Assembly (NCBI GenBank): GCA_903909505.1
Contig: CAIVVZ010000083.1
Span: forward strand, 1-36,822
DNA: 36,822 bases
From: an uncultured Desulfobacteraceae bacterium
Lineage (GTDB): Bacteria > Desulfobacterota > Desulfobacteria > Desulfobacterales > Desulfatirhabdiaceae
Direction of reading: 5' to 3'
Positions 22,788 to 32,243 of the stretch are shown piece after piece. The position numbers and the translations under genes are program-made. The notes under the pieces are model-generated. The model worked only from the letters and a program-made list of their open reading frames with translations. It made no database searches and was not told the origin of the DNA. Numbering within the stretch: the stretch's first letter is position 1; each line of letters opens with the position of its first letter.

Positions 22788-25526
22788 ATGAAGAGTAACC
22801 ATTCAAAAACACACGTGGCCACCGCTGTTGTAATCAACGACGATGTAACCCAACTCCAGGTCCTGACCGGACTGCTCCGCAAGGAGGGACTTAATTTTCT
22901 GGCTTTTGAGAGCGCGGAGTCAGCTCTATTAGCTATGGATCGCGCTTGTCCGCCTGATCTCATTATTACCGACCTCTACATGCCGGGCATTGACGGCTGG
23001 CGCTTCTGCCGTCTGCTGCGCTCGCCGGAATATGAGCCCTTCAATCAAGTACCCATTCTGGTGGTTTCGGCTACCTTCTCCGGCGAAGAAGCTTCCAACA
23101 TCACCGCCGATCTTGGCGCTAACGCTTTTCTGCCCTCCCCGGTGGACGGCAAACAGTTCACCGAGCAGGTGCGGGCGTTGCTGGGAGGTGAGAAGCCGAG
23201 GAACCATCTCCGAGCCTTGATCATAGAAGACAGCCGCACACTGGCCGGTCTGCTGAAGAAAGCCTTTAAAGCAAGCGACTATCTGGCGGACATTGCGCTA
23301 ACGGCCGGAGAAGCTGCCCAGGCTTTCCAGCAGGCGGCTTATGACGTGGCCGTGCTCGATTACCATCTGCCAGATGGTATCGGCGATGAGCTGCTGGCAG
23401 GCTTTCGGAAAAATCAGCCCGATTGCATCTGCATCATGATGACCACGGACCCGAGTCCAGAGCTGGCCCTGGCCTGGATGCGTCAGGGCGCGGCCGCCTA
23501 CCTGCGCAAGCCCTTCGAACCGGCATACCTCATCGAGATCTGCGTCAGAGCGCGAAGGGAACGAGCCCTCCTGCGGGTCCAGGACCTGTTGGAGGTGCGC
23601 ACCAGGGAGCTACGCGAAAGCGAGGAGCAATTCGCAACATTCATGTCGAATTTACCCGCCGCCGCCTTCATCAAGGACGAGGCGGGTCGAACCCTGTTCG
23701 CCAATCAATACCTTCAAGAACTGCTGAATTTCCAAAATTGGGAAGGCAAAACCACTGATGAACTGGTTGCCGGTGAAGTGGGAAAACAGATGGCGGAGGA
23801 TGATCGGAAAGTGTTTGCACAGGGGCCTTTGAAGTTTCAGGAAACCATGACGGATCGCCATGGAGCCCCACGCACCTTTGAGACGATCAAGTTTCCCATC
23901 CGCGTGGAAGGAAAACCGATGTTGATAGGGGGTATTGCTGTTGACATCACAGATAGAAAGCTCATGGACGAGGAGCGAACCCTGTTATCGTCGGTGGTTG
24001 AACAAGCCGAAGAAAATGTTCTGATTACCGATGATAGACGAACGATCATATACATCAATCCGGCGTTTGAACGTTCCAGTGGCTACCGCTGCGAAGAGCT
24101 TAAAGGACAAAAGCTGAGAACGCTACGGAGCGACCAGCATGACGAAGGTTTTTACCACACAACAAAGAAAATTCTGGATCGCGGCCAGGTATGGATGGGC
24201 GTTATCATTAACAAGGGCAAAAATGGCACGATTTTTGAGATAGAGGGGACCATTTCCCCTATCAGAAATGCTTCCGGCGCTATCAACCACTTCGTTGCCG
24301 TTGGCCGCAACATGAGCCGCTTCCGCAGGCTGGAAAAAGAACTTCAGCAGGCGCAGAAGCTGGATGCCCTGGGTACACTGGCCGGAGGGATCGCGCACGA
24401 TTTCAACAACGTTCTATCCGCCATCATGGGTTTTATTGAAATTGAGTCTTTGGACGCCGGCGAGGGGAGCCAGACGCACCACAGGATGGAACGTGCACTT
24501 TCAGCATGTTGTCGTGCCAGGGATCTGATAAAGCAAATACTTGCTTTCAGCCGTCAGAGCGACTTACAACGCAGACCCATTGAAATGGGCCCTATTATAG
24601 AAGATGCCATTAAAATGCTCCGGGCAACGCTTCCGACAACGATCGATATAAGGTTCACCCCAAAAGCCGGCCAATCGATAATTCTCGGTGATTCCACGCA
24701 AATCCATCAGATCATTGTCAACCTGTGCACGAACTCAGCTCATGCCATGCGCGATACGGGCGGCTTTCTTGAGATCGTCATGGATAATGTCGAAATTGAT
24801 GCCATCGAGGCTGCTGAGCATCTGGATATGCAGCCCGGGACATATGTGCGGTTGGTGGTTGGCGACACAGGGCATGGAATGGATCAAAAGACCCTTGAAC
24901 GAATCTTTGAACCCTTTTTTAGCACAAAAGGTCCCGGCGAAGGGGCAGGAATCGGACTGGCTGTAGTTCATGGAATCGTCAAAAGTCACGGCGGAAGGAT
25001 AACCGCCTATAGCGAGCCCGGTAAAGGAAGTACCTTTGAGGTATTCTTCCCCAGAATGGAAACCGCGGTGACACCTGAAGAGAAGCCAAAGGCTGGGCTT
25101 CCGACCGGAACCGAGCGAATCCTTCTGGTGGATGACGAAGAAATGCTTGTCGCAGTGATAACGGATATGCTGAAAATGCTTGGTTATGAGGTTGCCTCGG
25201 CAAACAGAAGTCTTGACGCTCTTCAGCTCTTTCAGTCACAGTGCGACCGGTTTCATCTGGTCATCACTGATTTTACGATGCCGGAGATGACCGGTATGGA
25301 ACTGGCTGCAGAGCTGTTACGCATCAGAGGTGATATTCCCATCATTCTCAGTACGGGATTTACCAGCTCCGAGATCCGGGAAAAAGCCATGACTATGGGC
25401 ATACGAGAAGTCATGATGAAGCCTTTCATCCTCCAGGAACTTGCAGAGACGGTTCGAAGTATTCTGGACGGGCCACCGGGATGCCATCATCACTTCAAAG
25501 ACAGTTTATATAAGATCAAGGGGTAG
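22788..25526 (+). CDS. HK7: soluble REC-REC-PAS-PAS hybrid histidine kinase with C-terminal receiver
   Basis: Cytoplasmic protein of 912 residues with receivers at both ends. REC1 (about 10-130) has Asp62 in ITDLYMPGIDG, but the conserved Lys before Pro is Ser117 (LPSP), so its switching may be impaired. REC2 (143-255) is intact, with Asp191 and Lys in RKPFEP. A coiled linker leads to PAS1 (275-390) and PAS2 (398-514). HisKA has His537 in AHDFNN; HATPase_c has DTGHGMD and a variant glycine loop GEGAGIGLAV. REC3 (779-900) has Asp828 and Lys in MKPF. Such proteins usually accept phosphate from another kinase at the N-terminal receivers and use it to control their own kinase. Lying 59 bases after the cyclase gene, it may integrate signals from upstream kinases; that is inference. 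AGAGGG precedes the ATG at a short 4-base spacing. Confidence 0.93.
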   Translation: MKSNHSKTHVATAVVINDDVTQLQVLTGLLRKEGLNFLAFESAESALLAMDRACPPDLIITDLYMPGIDGWRFCRLLRSPEYEPFNQVPILVVSATFSGEEASNITADLGANAFLPSPVDGKQFTEQVRALLGGEKPRNHLRALIIEDSRTLAGLLKKAFKASDYLADIALTAGEAAQAFQQAAYDVAVLDYHLPDGIGDELLAGFRKNQPDCICIMMTTDPSPELALAWMRQGAAAYLRKPFEPAYLIEICVRARRERALLRVQDLLEVRTRELRESEEQFATFMSNLPAAAFIKDEAGRTLFANQYLQELLNFQNWEGKTTDELVAGEVGKQMAEDDRKVFAQGPLKFQETMTDRHGAPRTFETIKFPIRVEGKPMLIGGIAVDITDRKLMDEERTLLSSVVEQAEENVLITDDRRTIIYINPAFERSSGYRCEELKGQKLRTLRSDQHDEGFYHTTKKILDRGQVWMGVIINKGKNGTIFEIEGTISPIRNASGAINHFVAVGRNMSRFRRLEKELQQAQKLDALGTLAGGIAHDFNNVLSAIMGFIEIESLDAGEGSQTHHRMERALSACCRARDLIKQILAFSRQSDLQRRPIEMGPIIEDAIKMLRATLPTTIDIRFTPKAGQSIILGDSTQIHQIIVNLCTNSAHAMRDTGGFLEIVMDNVEIDAIEAAEHLDMQPGTYVRLVVGDTGHGMDQKTLERIFEPFFSTKGPGEGAGIGLAVVHGIVKSHGGRITAYSEPGKGSTFEVFFPRMETAVTPEEKPKAGLPTGTERILLVDDEEMLVAVITDMLKMLGYEVASANRSLDALQLFQSQCDRFHLVITDFTMPEMTGMELAAELLRIRGDIPIILSTGFTSSEIREKAMTMGIREVMMKPFILQELAETVRSILDGPPGCHHHFKDSLYKIKG

Positions 25527-25549
25527 AACTTCAAACATAGGGAATAACT

Positions 25550-28318
25550 ATGCACGGAAAACCAACATATGAAGCGCTTGAGCAACGAGTTCTGGAATTG
25601 GAGAACGCCGATTTCAAGCGCAAGCAGGCGGAATATGCACTGCGGGAGAGCGAGGGTCTGCTCAGTAGTATCTTCCGGGCTGCGCCTACCGGTATCGGTG
25701 TTGTGACCAACCGCATTTTGCTGGCTGTCAACGACCGAGTCTGCGACATGATCGGTTACAGCCGGGAAGAGATGGTCGGCCAGAGCGCCCGAATGCTGTA
25801 CCCCAGCAATGCCCATTTTGAAAATGTGGGCACGGAAAAATACCGTCAGATTCTCCAATGTGGAACCGGCACCGTAGAAACGCAATGGCGATGTAAAGAT
25901 GGGCGCATTATTAACATACTGATGAGCTCTACCCCCATCAACCCCACGGATCTCACTGCGGGAGTGACATTTACTGCCCTCGATATAACTGAACGCAAAA
26001 AAGCCGAGGATGCGCTGCGAGAAAGCGAGGAGCGTCTGCGAATTCTTTTTAACGGCATCAACGAAGCCATTTTCGTGCATGAAGGCCCGGAGAACGGAAT
26101 TCCAGGTCCGTTCATCGAAGTGAATGATCCAGCCTGTGAACGACTTGGATATTCTCGAAACGAATTGTTGACTATTAGTCCCATCGATATTGATGCCCCG
26201 GAGACGGTGGCAAATGTGCCTCAAATGATGGAACGCCTATACGCAAAGGGAGATGCCGTATGGGAGGGCATACATATCCGCAAAGACGGAAGCCGAATCC
26301 CGGTTGAGATCGGAAACCGCCTGGCGCGCATGGAAGGCAGGCAGGTAATCATTTCAACGGTTCGCGACATCACCGAACGCAAGAATGCGGAGCAAGCACT
26401 TAGAGAGGCAGCGCTCTTTGCCAGGGAAACGCAGCGAATCGCGCGTGTAGGCGGCTGGAAGGCCAATCCGCACACAGATTACCTCGAATGGACCGAAGGT
26501 GTCTATGAGATCATTGAAGAGGCGCTCGACTACCGCCCCAGCCTCGCTGAAGGCTTGAAATATTTCCTTCCCCAGTATATTCCCCTTATACACAACAAGC
26601 TGGCCGACTGCCTATTCTCCGGCGAGCCATTCATGATAGAGACTGAAATCATCACGGCAAAGGGAAGACGTCTCTGGACGGAGCTGCGCGGCATTGCACC
26701 CGTCGTGGATGGTGAACGCACAGCCGTCATCGGTACGTTCCAGGATATCACCAATCGCAAACAGGCGGAGGAGGGGCTACAGGAAAGCGAAGCTCTGCAA
26801 CGAATCCTCCTGGATAATCTTCCTGCCGGCGTGATCATTGTGGACCCTGAAACCCGGGTCATCGAGAGGGTGAATGAGCATGTGGCTGCTTTATTCGGTG
26901 CACCCGTCGATCATCTGCTAGGTCACAGGTGCCACTCGCTCTTGTGTCCCGCAGATGAGGGGGCATGCCCCGTGTGCGACTTGGGCAAAACCGTGGACAA
27001 CTCGGAGCGGGAGATTCTACGAAAGGACGGCAGTCGTCTATCCATTATCAAAACGGTGAAGCGAATCCAGCTCAAAGGTCAAGAGAGGCTGCTGGAATGC
27101 TTTGTGGATGTGTCCGAACGCAAGCGGGCAGAGCAGGAACGAGAGAGCCTGCAGTCGCAGCTATCGCAGGCTCAGAAAATGGAGTCGGTAGGCCGATTGG
27201 CAGGTGGGGTGGCTCATGATTTCAACAACATGCTTCAATCCATTACTGGAAATGCCGAATTGGCCCTGGATAAGATTGATCCCGCACATCCACTGTATGG
27301 AAATCTTTCTGAAATTCTGAAAGTTGCCCAGCGGTCGGCCGATCTGACACGCCAGCTCCTGGCCTTTGCCCGAAAACAGACGATCAGTCCAATAACGCTT
27401 GATCTGAACGAAACCATATCCGGCATGTTGAAGATGTTGCATCGTTTGATTGGAGAGAATGTCGCGTTTTCCTGGAAGCCTGCCCTGAACCTCTGGACTG
27501 TCAGAGTCGATCCATCCCAGATCGATCAGATTCTTGTCAATTTATGTGTCAATGCCCGCGATGCCATTTTCGGAGTTGGTTCCGTAACCATCACAACGGA
27601 GAACATCCGGCTGGATCAATCGCACAATGAAAACCATCCCAGATTTATTGCCGGAGAATATGTGTTGATTACGGTCAGTGATACGGGTGCCGGCATAGAA
27701 AAAGACATGCTCGATCAGATATTTGAACCGTTTTTTACCACCAAGGAGGCGGGAAAGGGTACCGGGCTGGGGCTGTCAACGGTTTATGGCATTGTGAAGC
27801 AGAACTACGGCTTTGTCTATGTTAACAGCGAACCTGGTCAAGGAACAACCTTTAAAATCTATCTGCCTCGGTTCGTGGGGGAAGTCGAGAAATCGACGGG
27901 CGAAGGCACGGCGGAATTGCCGACAGCTTGCGGGGAAACAGTGCTGATTGTGGAGGACGAGCGGATAATCCTGGAAGTAGGCAAAGAGATACTGGAAAGG
28001 TTGGGTTATGGGGTGCTGGCTGCCGGGACGCCTGGCGAGGCGATCCGTATTTTTGAGGCCCACGCTGCCGAGATAGAACTCCTGATCAGTGACGTGATCA
28101 TGCCGGAAATGAACGGACGTGTGCTGGCGGAATTGATCCGTAATATCAAACCAGAGATCAAATGCCTGTTTATCTCCGGATACACGGCCAATGTCATCGC
28201 CCACCATGGGGTACTCGATCCGGACGTCAACTTCATTCAGAAACCGTTCTCTATTAAAGATCTGGCCGTTAAAGTCAGAGAAGTCCTGGATAATACCAAA
28301 ATCTCAACGCAAGAATAG
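25550..28318 (+). CDS. HK8: soluble four-PAS hybrid histidine kinase
   Basis: Cytoplasmic hybrid kinase of 922 residues with no membrane segment. A short coiled coil (8-38) leads into PAS1 (31-153), PAS2 (155-278), PAS3 (282-403) and a Cys-rich PAS4 (410-525; spacing C-x4-C-x6-C-x2-C after GHRC). HisKA has His556 in AHDFNN; HATPase_c has DTGAGIE and GKGTGLGLS. The receiver (about 798-918) has Asp848 in ISDVIMPEMNG and Lys in QKPF. PAS2-PAS3 and the kinase core are close copies of modules in HK4, so this is nearly a soluble version of HK4 with a different last PAS domain. AGGGAA lies 5 bases before the ATG, and HK7 ends 23 bases upstream. The Cys-rich PAS suggests metal, iron-sulfur or redox sensing, which is not proved. 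Confidence 0.94.
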   Translation: MHGKPTYEALEQRVLELENADFKRKQAEYALRESEGLLSSIFRAAPTGIGVVTNRILLAVNDRVCDMIGYSREEMVGQSARMLYPSNAHFENVGTEKYRQILQCGTGTVETQWRCKDGRIINILMSSTPINPTDLTAGVTFTALDITERKKAEDALRESEERLRILFNGINEAIFVHEGPENGIPGPFIEVNDPACERLGYSRNELLTISPIDIDAPETVANVPQMMERLYAKGDAVWEGIHIRKDGSRIPVEIGNRLARMEGRQVIISTVRDITERKNAEQALREAALFARETQRIARVGGWKANPHTDYLEWTEGVYEIIEEALDYRPSLAEGLKYFLPQYIPLIHNKLADCLFSGEPFMIETEIITAKGRRLWTELRGIAPVVDGERTAVIGTFQDITNRKQAEEGLQESEALQRILLDNLPAGVIIVDPETRVIERVNEHVAALFGAPVDHLLGHRCHSLLCPADEGACPVCDLGKTVDNSEREILRKDGSRLSIIKTVKRIQLKGQERLLECFVDVSERKRAEQERESLQSQLSQAQKMESVGRLAGGVAHDFNNMLQSITGNAELALDKIDPAHPLYGNLSEILKVAQRSADLTRQLLAFARKQTISPITLDLNETISGMLKMLHRLIGENVAFSWKPALNLWTVRVDPSQIDQILVNLCVNARDAIFGVGSVTITTENIRLDQSHNENHPRFIAGEYVLITVSDTGAGIEKDMLDQIFEPFFTTKEAGKGTGLGLSTVYGIVKQNYGFVYVNSEPGQGTTFKIYLPRFVGEVEKSTGEGTAELPTACGETVLIVEDERIILEVGKEILERLGYGVLAAGTPGEAIRIFEAHAAEIELLISDVIMPEMNGRVLAELIRNIKPEIKCLFISGYTANVIAHHGVLDPDVNFIQKPFSIKDLAVKVREVLDNTKISTQE

Positions 28319-28422
28319 TTATCCGAAATCAGCATTCAAGACTCTAATCAGCGAATTTAAGCAGGCGCTTGGGCCTGAAATGGCGGACAGGTATAAAAAT
28401 ACGGGCAAATTGTTGGTTTCAC
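28319..28422. other. Part of the HK8-HK9 gap with no recognised content
   Basis: With the remnant that follows, this forms the longest gap in the window (172 bases). One frame reads through part of it as FKQALGPEMADRYKNTG, which looks protein-like but has no start of its own and no family I recognise. I see no terminator hairpin or clear promoter. Confidence 0.5.
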
Positions 28423-28490
28423 CAACTTAAGGGGCTCAGGGACACGTTTAGTCGAGTTCTGGCAAATTAGGCTAAAAGGATTTAAAACTG
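28423..28490 (+). pseudogene. Remnant of an HK3/HK5-like receiver C-terminus and its 3' flank
   Basis: Bases 28423-28470 read QLKGLRDTFSRVLAN and a stop, matching the last residues of HK5 (QLKGLRDTINRVLANKA) at 16882-16935: about 45 of 54 bases by eye. Similarity continues weakly into the untranslated flank beyond the stop. It is the tail of a lost HK5-type kinase. The following AAAAGGA, part of that flank, appears to act as the ribosome site for HK9, 10 bases before its ATG. Confidence 0.85.
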
Positions 28491-31400
28491 ATGAGCAACA
28501 AACGCAATAAACCGAAACTCAGCCGGCGCATCATCATCAATCTTTTGCTGGCCACCATCCTCTCCATCGGCCTTTTGGGTTTTTTCTGGATACAGAGCGA
28601 ATACTCAGACTTCCAGACAGAATCAAATTCCATGCGGGAGAAATATCTCAGCTCGTATAAAGACATCCTGAAAACCGAAGTCGGCACTGCCCTTTCCTAT
28701 ATCGAATATCAGAAGACGCGTGTCGAGCCCCGATTGCGACAATCCATTCAGGGCAGGGTGAATGAAGCGCATGCGATCGCGCTGAACATCTTCAATCAGA
28801 ACCGGGGAAAAAGAACGCCGGCTGAAATGCAGGAAATGGTCAAAGATGCGCTGCGTCCCATACGGTTCAACGAAGATCGTGGTTATTTCTTTGCTTTCAA
28901 TCTCCAGGGAACCGAGATGCTTTTTGCCGACAGGCCAGAGATGGAAGGAAAGGATATGCTCCCGGTACAAGGCGCTCAGGGAGAATATGTTGTCAGAGAT
29001 ATGCTTGATATTGTGAAAAAGGCAGGGGAAGGTTTCTATCAATATTCCTGGACGAAACCGAATAAGAACGGACACTTTCCCAAAACTGCCTTTGTGAAAT
29101 TGTTTGAGCCTTTTGGCTGGGTATTCGGGACCGGCGAGTATCAGGATGATGTGGAAGGCGACATTCAGAAAGAAGTCATTGAATTTATCGAAAAGATTCG
29201 ATTCGGCGGGAACGGCTATGTTTTTGTCGGGCAATGGGATGGTGTTTCACTGACCCGTCCGGCAAAAGGCAAGAATATGTGGGAGGTTACGGACAGTCAA
29301 GGCACGAAGATCGTCCAGGAAATGATCCGTCTGGCAAAACAAGGCAGCGGATACCTTGAGTATGTGATGCCCAAACTCGAAGACAGAAAGCCCGCCCCAA
29401 AGCTGAGTTATGCTGTGGGCATACCGGAATGGAGGTGGTACGTTGGAACCGGCATATACATTGACGAGATTGAAACCGCCATCGGGCAGAGAAAAAAGGA
29501 GGTGGAGCAAAAAATCATCGGCAGTCTTGTCAAGATCGTTTCGGTCCTGGCCGGAATCGTTGGCTTTGTGTGTCTGACTGCATTCTATTTTTCAAGAAAG
29601 ACAGGGAAGAATTTAGATGCCTTCACAGCGTTTTTTGAAAGAGCGGGTTTGGAGCTGGATGAAATCAATCCCGATGAAATGCATTATGCCGAGTTACAAA
29701 ACCTGGCATATTCCGCCAACAATATGGTGAAGGCTCGAAAGCGGGCCGAACAGGAGTTGATCCGGTCGCATGAGGTTTTGAAAACAATCCTTGAAAGAAG
29801 CCCCTTCGGGGTGGCGGTGATCGGCAGGGACCGGAAGATCCGCTGGGTTAACCATTACGTGAGTGAACTGGTCGGAGAGGCGGACGCAACAGCCCTTTGC
29901 GGCAAGGAATGCGACGCGTATCTTTGCCAGGTGTTGCAGAACGAGTGTCCGATTCTGGACAAGCGCCAGGAGGTTGACAACGCTGAACGTATCCTCCGGC
30001 GCCAAGATGGTCGTGAAATTCCGATCCTCAAGTCCGTTATCGAAATCGAAATGAACGGTGATCCAGTTCTGCTGGAAACTTTTGTGGACATCTCCGATCG
30101 CAAACTGGTGGAGGAAAAGAACGCGCTGAACGCACAACGCACGCAAGCTTTGCTGCAACTGAACCAGATGACGGAAGCAACGCTGCAGGAGGTCATGGAC
30201 TTTGCCCTGGAGGAAGCCGTACGGTTGACCCGGAGCACCATCGGTTATCTGGCTTTTCTAAACGACGATGAAAGCATTCTGACGATGCATGCGTGGTCGA
30301 AATCCGCCATGGCCGGGTGCGCCATCTCCGACAAGCCGATCCTGTATCCTGTTGAGACCACCGGTCTTTGGGGCGAAGCGGTCCGGCAGCGCCGGCCCGT
30401 CATCACCAACGATTACGCCACCGCCGGGCCGTTGAAGAAAGGCTGCCCGGAGGGCCACGTGGCCATAAGACGCCACATGAATACCCCGGTGTTCGTGGGT
30501 TCCAGGATTGTTCTTGTGGCGGGCGTCGGCAACAAGGCCGAAGCCTACGATCAGGACGACGTCCAGCAGTTAACGCTGCTTATGGAAGGTATGTGGCGGT
30601 TGATCGAGCGCAAGCGAGCCGCAGAAGCGCTTCGGGAAAGCGAAATAAAATACCGTTTGATCGCGGAAAACACGGCTGACCTGATATCGATCCTGGATAT
30701 GAATCTGAAATTTACGTATATTAGCCCGGCCACCATGCATTTCCGTGGATTCACTGTTGAGGAGGCCATGGTGCAGACCCTTGATCAGGTCTTAACCCCT
30801 GAATCCATGCAGCTCGCCCTTGTCGTCTTTGATAAAGAGATGCTACTGGAGGCCAGTGGAACGGCTGAACCCGATAGAACGCGTATCCTGGAGCTGGAAG
30901 AATACAAGAAGGATGGCTCCATTATCTGGGTGGAGGCCAGCCTTTCCTTTCTGCGTGATCAGGACCGCAAACCTGTTGAAATTCTTATTGTGTCTCGTAA
31001 CATCACCGAGCGCAAGCGAGCGGAGAAGGAAAAGGTCAAACTCGAAGCCCAGCTTCGGCAAGCGCAGAAATTTGAGGCGATCGGCACCCTCGCCGGCGGT
31101 ATCGCCCACGATTTCAACAATCTGTTGATGGGCATTCAGGGACGTGCATCTCTATTGTCGTTGGAGTTGGAGACTTCCGATCCCCATTGGGAACACATCA
31201 ATGCCATCGAGGAATATATCCGAAGTGCAACCAACCTGACCAAACAACTGTTGGGCTTTGCCCGTGGCGGCAAATACGAAGTAAAACCCATCGACATGAA
31301 TAAATTGGTGCTCGGCAGTACCGCCATGTTCGGCCGGACAAAAAAAGAAATCCGGATACATACCAAATGCCAGCAATCTGCTCTGACGGTGGAGGCGGAC

Positions 31401-32189
31401 AGGGGGCAGATCGAGCAGGTGCTCCTGAACATGTATGTCAACGCATGGCAGGCCATGCCCCCAGATGGGGGTGAGCTGTATCTGGAAACAAAGATCGTCA
31501 CGCTGGATGAGGCGTACTGCAACCCCCATCAGACAGAGCCGGGACGCTATATCAAGGTAACCATCACGGATACCGGATCCGGCATGGGTGAAGCCACCCG
31601 CCTGCAAATATTCGATCCGTTTTTCACGACAAAGGAAAAGGGCCGCGGAACCGGACTGGGGCTGGCTTCAGCTTATGGAATCATCAAAAATCACGGTGGC
31701 ATGATTACGGTTTACAGCGAAATCGGCCACGGAACCACCTTCAACATCTATTTGCCGGCGTCGGACAAAAAAGTGCATCAAGAGGTTTCCATGAAAGGAG
31801 GGCTCATCAAGGGATCCGCGACCATTCTTCTGGTCGATGATGAAGAGATGATCACCGAAGTGGGCCGGGCCATGCTGGAGAAGTTGGGCTATCGTGTCGT
31901 GGTTTCCAGGGAAGGTCAGGATGCCGTCCAGGTGATCACGGACAGGGGAGCCGAAATCGATCTGGTAATCCTTGATATGATCATGCCGGGAATGGACGGC
32001 GGCAAAACGTTTGACCGCATTCGCGAGGTTCAGCCGGGGGTGCCGGTTTTACTCTCCAGCGGGTATGCCATCAACGGCCAGGCGCTCGAAATCATGCAAA
32101 GAGGATGCAATGGGTTCATTCAAAAACCCTATAATATCTCGGAGCTTTCCAATAAAGTGCGCAATGTGCTGGATGAGAGAACAAGCTGA
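28491..32189 (+). CDS. HK9: tandem Cache, PAS, GAF, PAS hybrid histidine kinase
   Basis: Membrane hybrid kinase of 1232 residues. A membrane segment (about 13-31) and another (343-363) enclose two Cache_2-type repeats, each with a characteristic block (DRGYFFAF near 128 and NGYVFVG near 243) and a closing W-x-x-GTG-like motif. The cytoplasmic part has PAS1 (420-540) with C-x4-C-x6-C, where the fourth Cys seen in HK8 is replaced by Leu. A GAF domain (552-708, with GLWGEAVRQRRPVI and the terminal LLMEGMWRLIER) and PAS2 (713-843) follow. HisKA has His873 in AHDFNN; HATPase_c has DTGSGMG and GRGTGLGLA. The receiver has Asp1162 in LDMIMPGMDG and Lys in QKPY. Cache_2 domains commonly bind small carboxylates; the ligand here is unknown. 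Its kinase core is not a close copy of another in the window. Confidence 0.94.
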   Translation: MSNKRNKPKLSRRIIINLLLATILSIGLLGFFWIQSEYSDFQTESNSMREKYLSSYKDILKTEVGTALSYIEYQKTRVEPRLRQSIQGRVNEAHAIALNIFNQNRGKRTPAEMQEMVKDALRPIRFNEDRGYFFAFNLQGTEMLFADRPEMEGKDMLPVQGAQGEYVVRDMLDIVKKAGEGFYQYSWTKPNKNGHFPKTAFVKLFEPFGWVFGTGEYQDDVEGDIQKEVIEFIEKIRFGGNGYVFVGQWDGVSLTRPAKGKNMWEVTDSQGTKIVQEMIRLAKQGSGYLEYVMPKLEDRKPAPKLSYAVGIPEWRWYVGTGIYIDEIETAIGQRKKEVEQKIIGSLVKIVSVLAGIVGFVCLTAFYFSRKTGKNLDAFTAFFERAGLELDEINPDEMHYAELQNLAYSANNMVKARKRAEQELIRSHEVLKTILERSPFGVAVIGRDRKIRWVNHYVSELVGEADATALCGKECDAYLCQVLQNECPILDKRQEVDNAERILRRQDGREIPILKSVIEIEMNGDPVLLETFVDISDRKLVEEKNALNAQRTQALLQLNQMTEATLQEVMDFALEEAVRLTRSTIGYLAFLNDDESILTMHAWSKSAMAGCAISDKPILYPVETTGLWGEAVRQRRPVITNDYATAGPLKKGCPEGHVAIRRHMNTPVFVGSRIVLVAGVGNKAEAYDQDDVQQLTLLMEGMWRLIERKRAAEALRESEIKYRLIAENTADLISILDMNLKFTYISPATMHFRGFTVEEAMVQTLDQVLTPESMQLALVVFDKEMLLEASGTAEPDRTRILELEEYKKDGSIIWVEASLSFLRDQDRKPVEILIVSRNITERKRAEKEKVKLEAQLRQAQKFEAIGTLAGGIAHDFNNLLMGIQGRASLLSLELETSDPHWEHINAIEEYIRSATNLTKQLLGFARGGKYEVKPIDMNKLVLGSTAMFGRTKKEIRIHTKCQQSALTVEADRGQIEQVLLNMYVNAWQAMPPDGGELYLETKIVTLDEAYCNPHQTEPGRYIKVTITDTGSGMGEATRLQIFDPFFTTKEKGRGTGLGLASAYGIIKNHGGMITVYSEIGHGTTFNIYLPASDKKVHQEVSMKGGLIKGSATILLVDDEEMITEVGRAMLEKLGYRVVVSREGQDAVQVITDRGAEIDLVILDMIMPGMDGGKTFDRIREVQPGVPVLLSSGYAINGQALEIMQRGCNGFIQKPYNISELSNKVRNVLDERTS

Positions 32190-32227
32190 TTTGACAATGA
32201 TTCTACGTCGAGTGTTTCGAAGAAACA

Positions 32228-32237
32228 AGGAGGAGGT
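32228..32237 (+). promoter_or_regulatory. Strong ribosome binding site of the CheB-CheR-PAS gene
   Basis: AAGGAGGAGGT-type purine run ending 6 bases before ATG 32244. It is the best Shine-Dalgarno match in the window and fixes the start upstream of the G run. Confidence 0.75.
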
Positions 32238-32243
32238 CACACC

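Noticed and set aside
32191..32196. TTGACA as a -35 promoter box before the CheB-CheR gene
   Set aside because: No plausible -10 box lies 16-18 bases downstream, and a single hexamer match is expected by chance.
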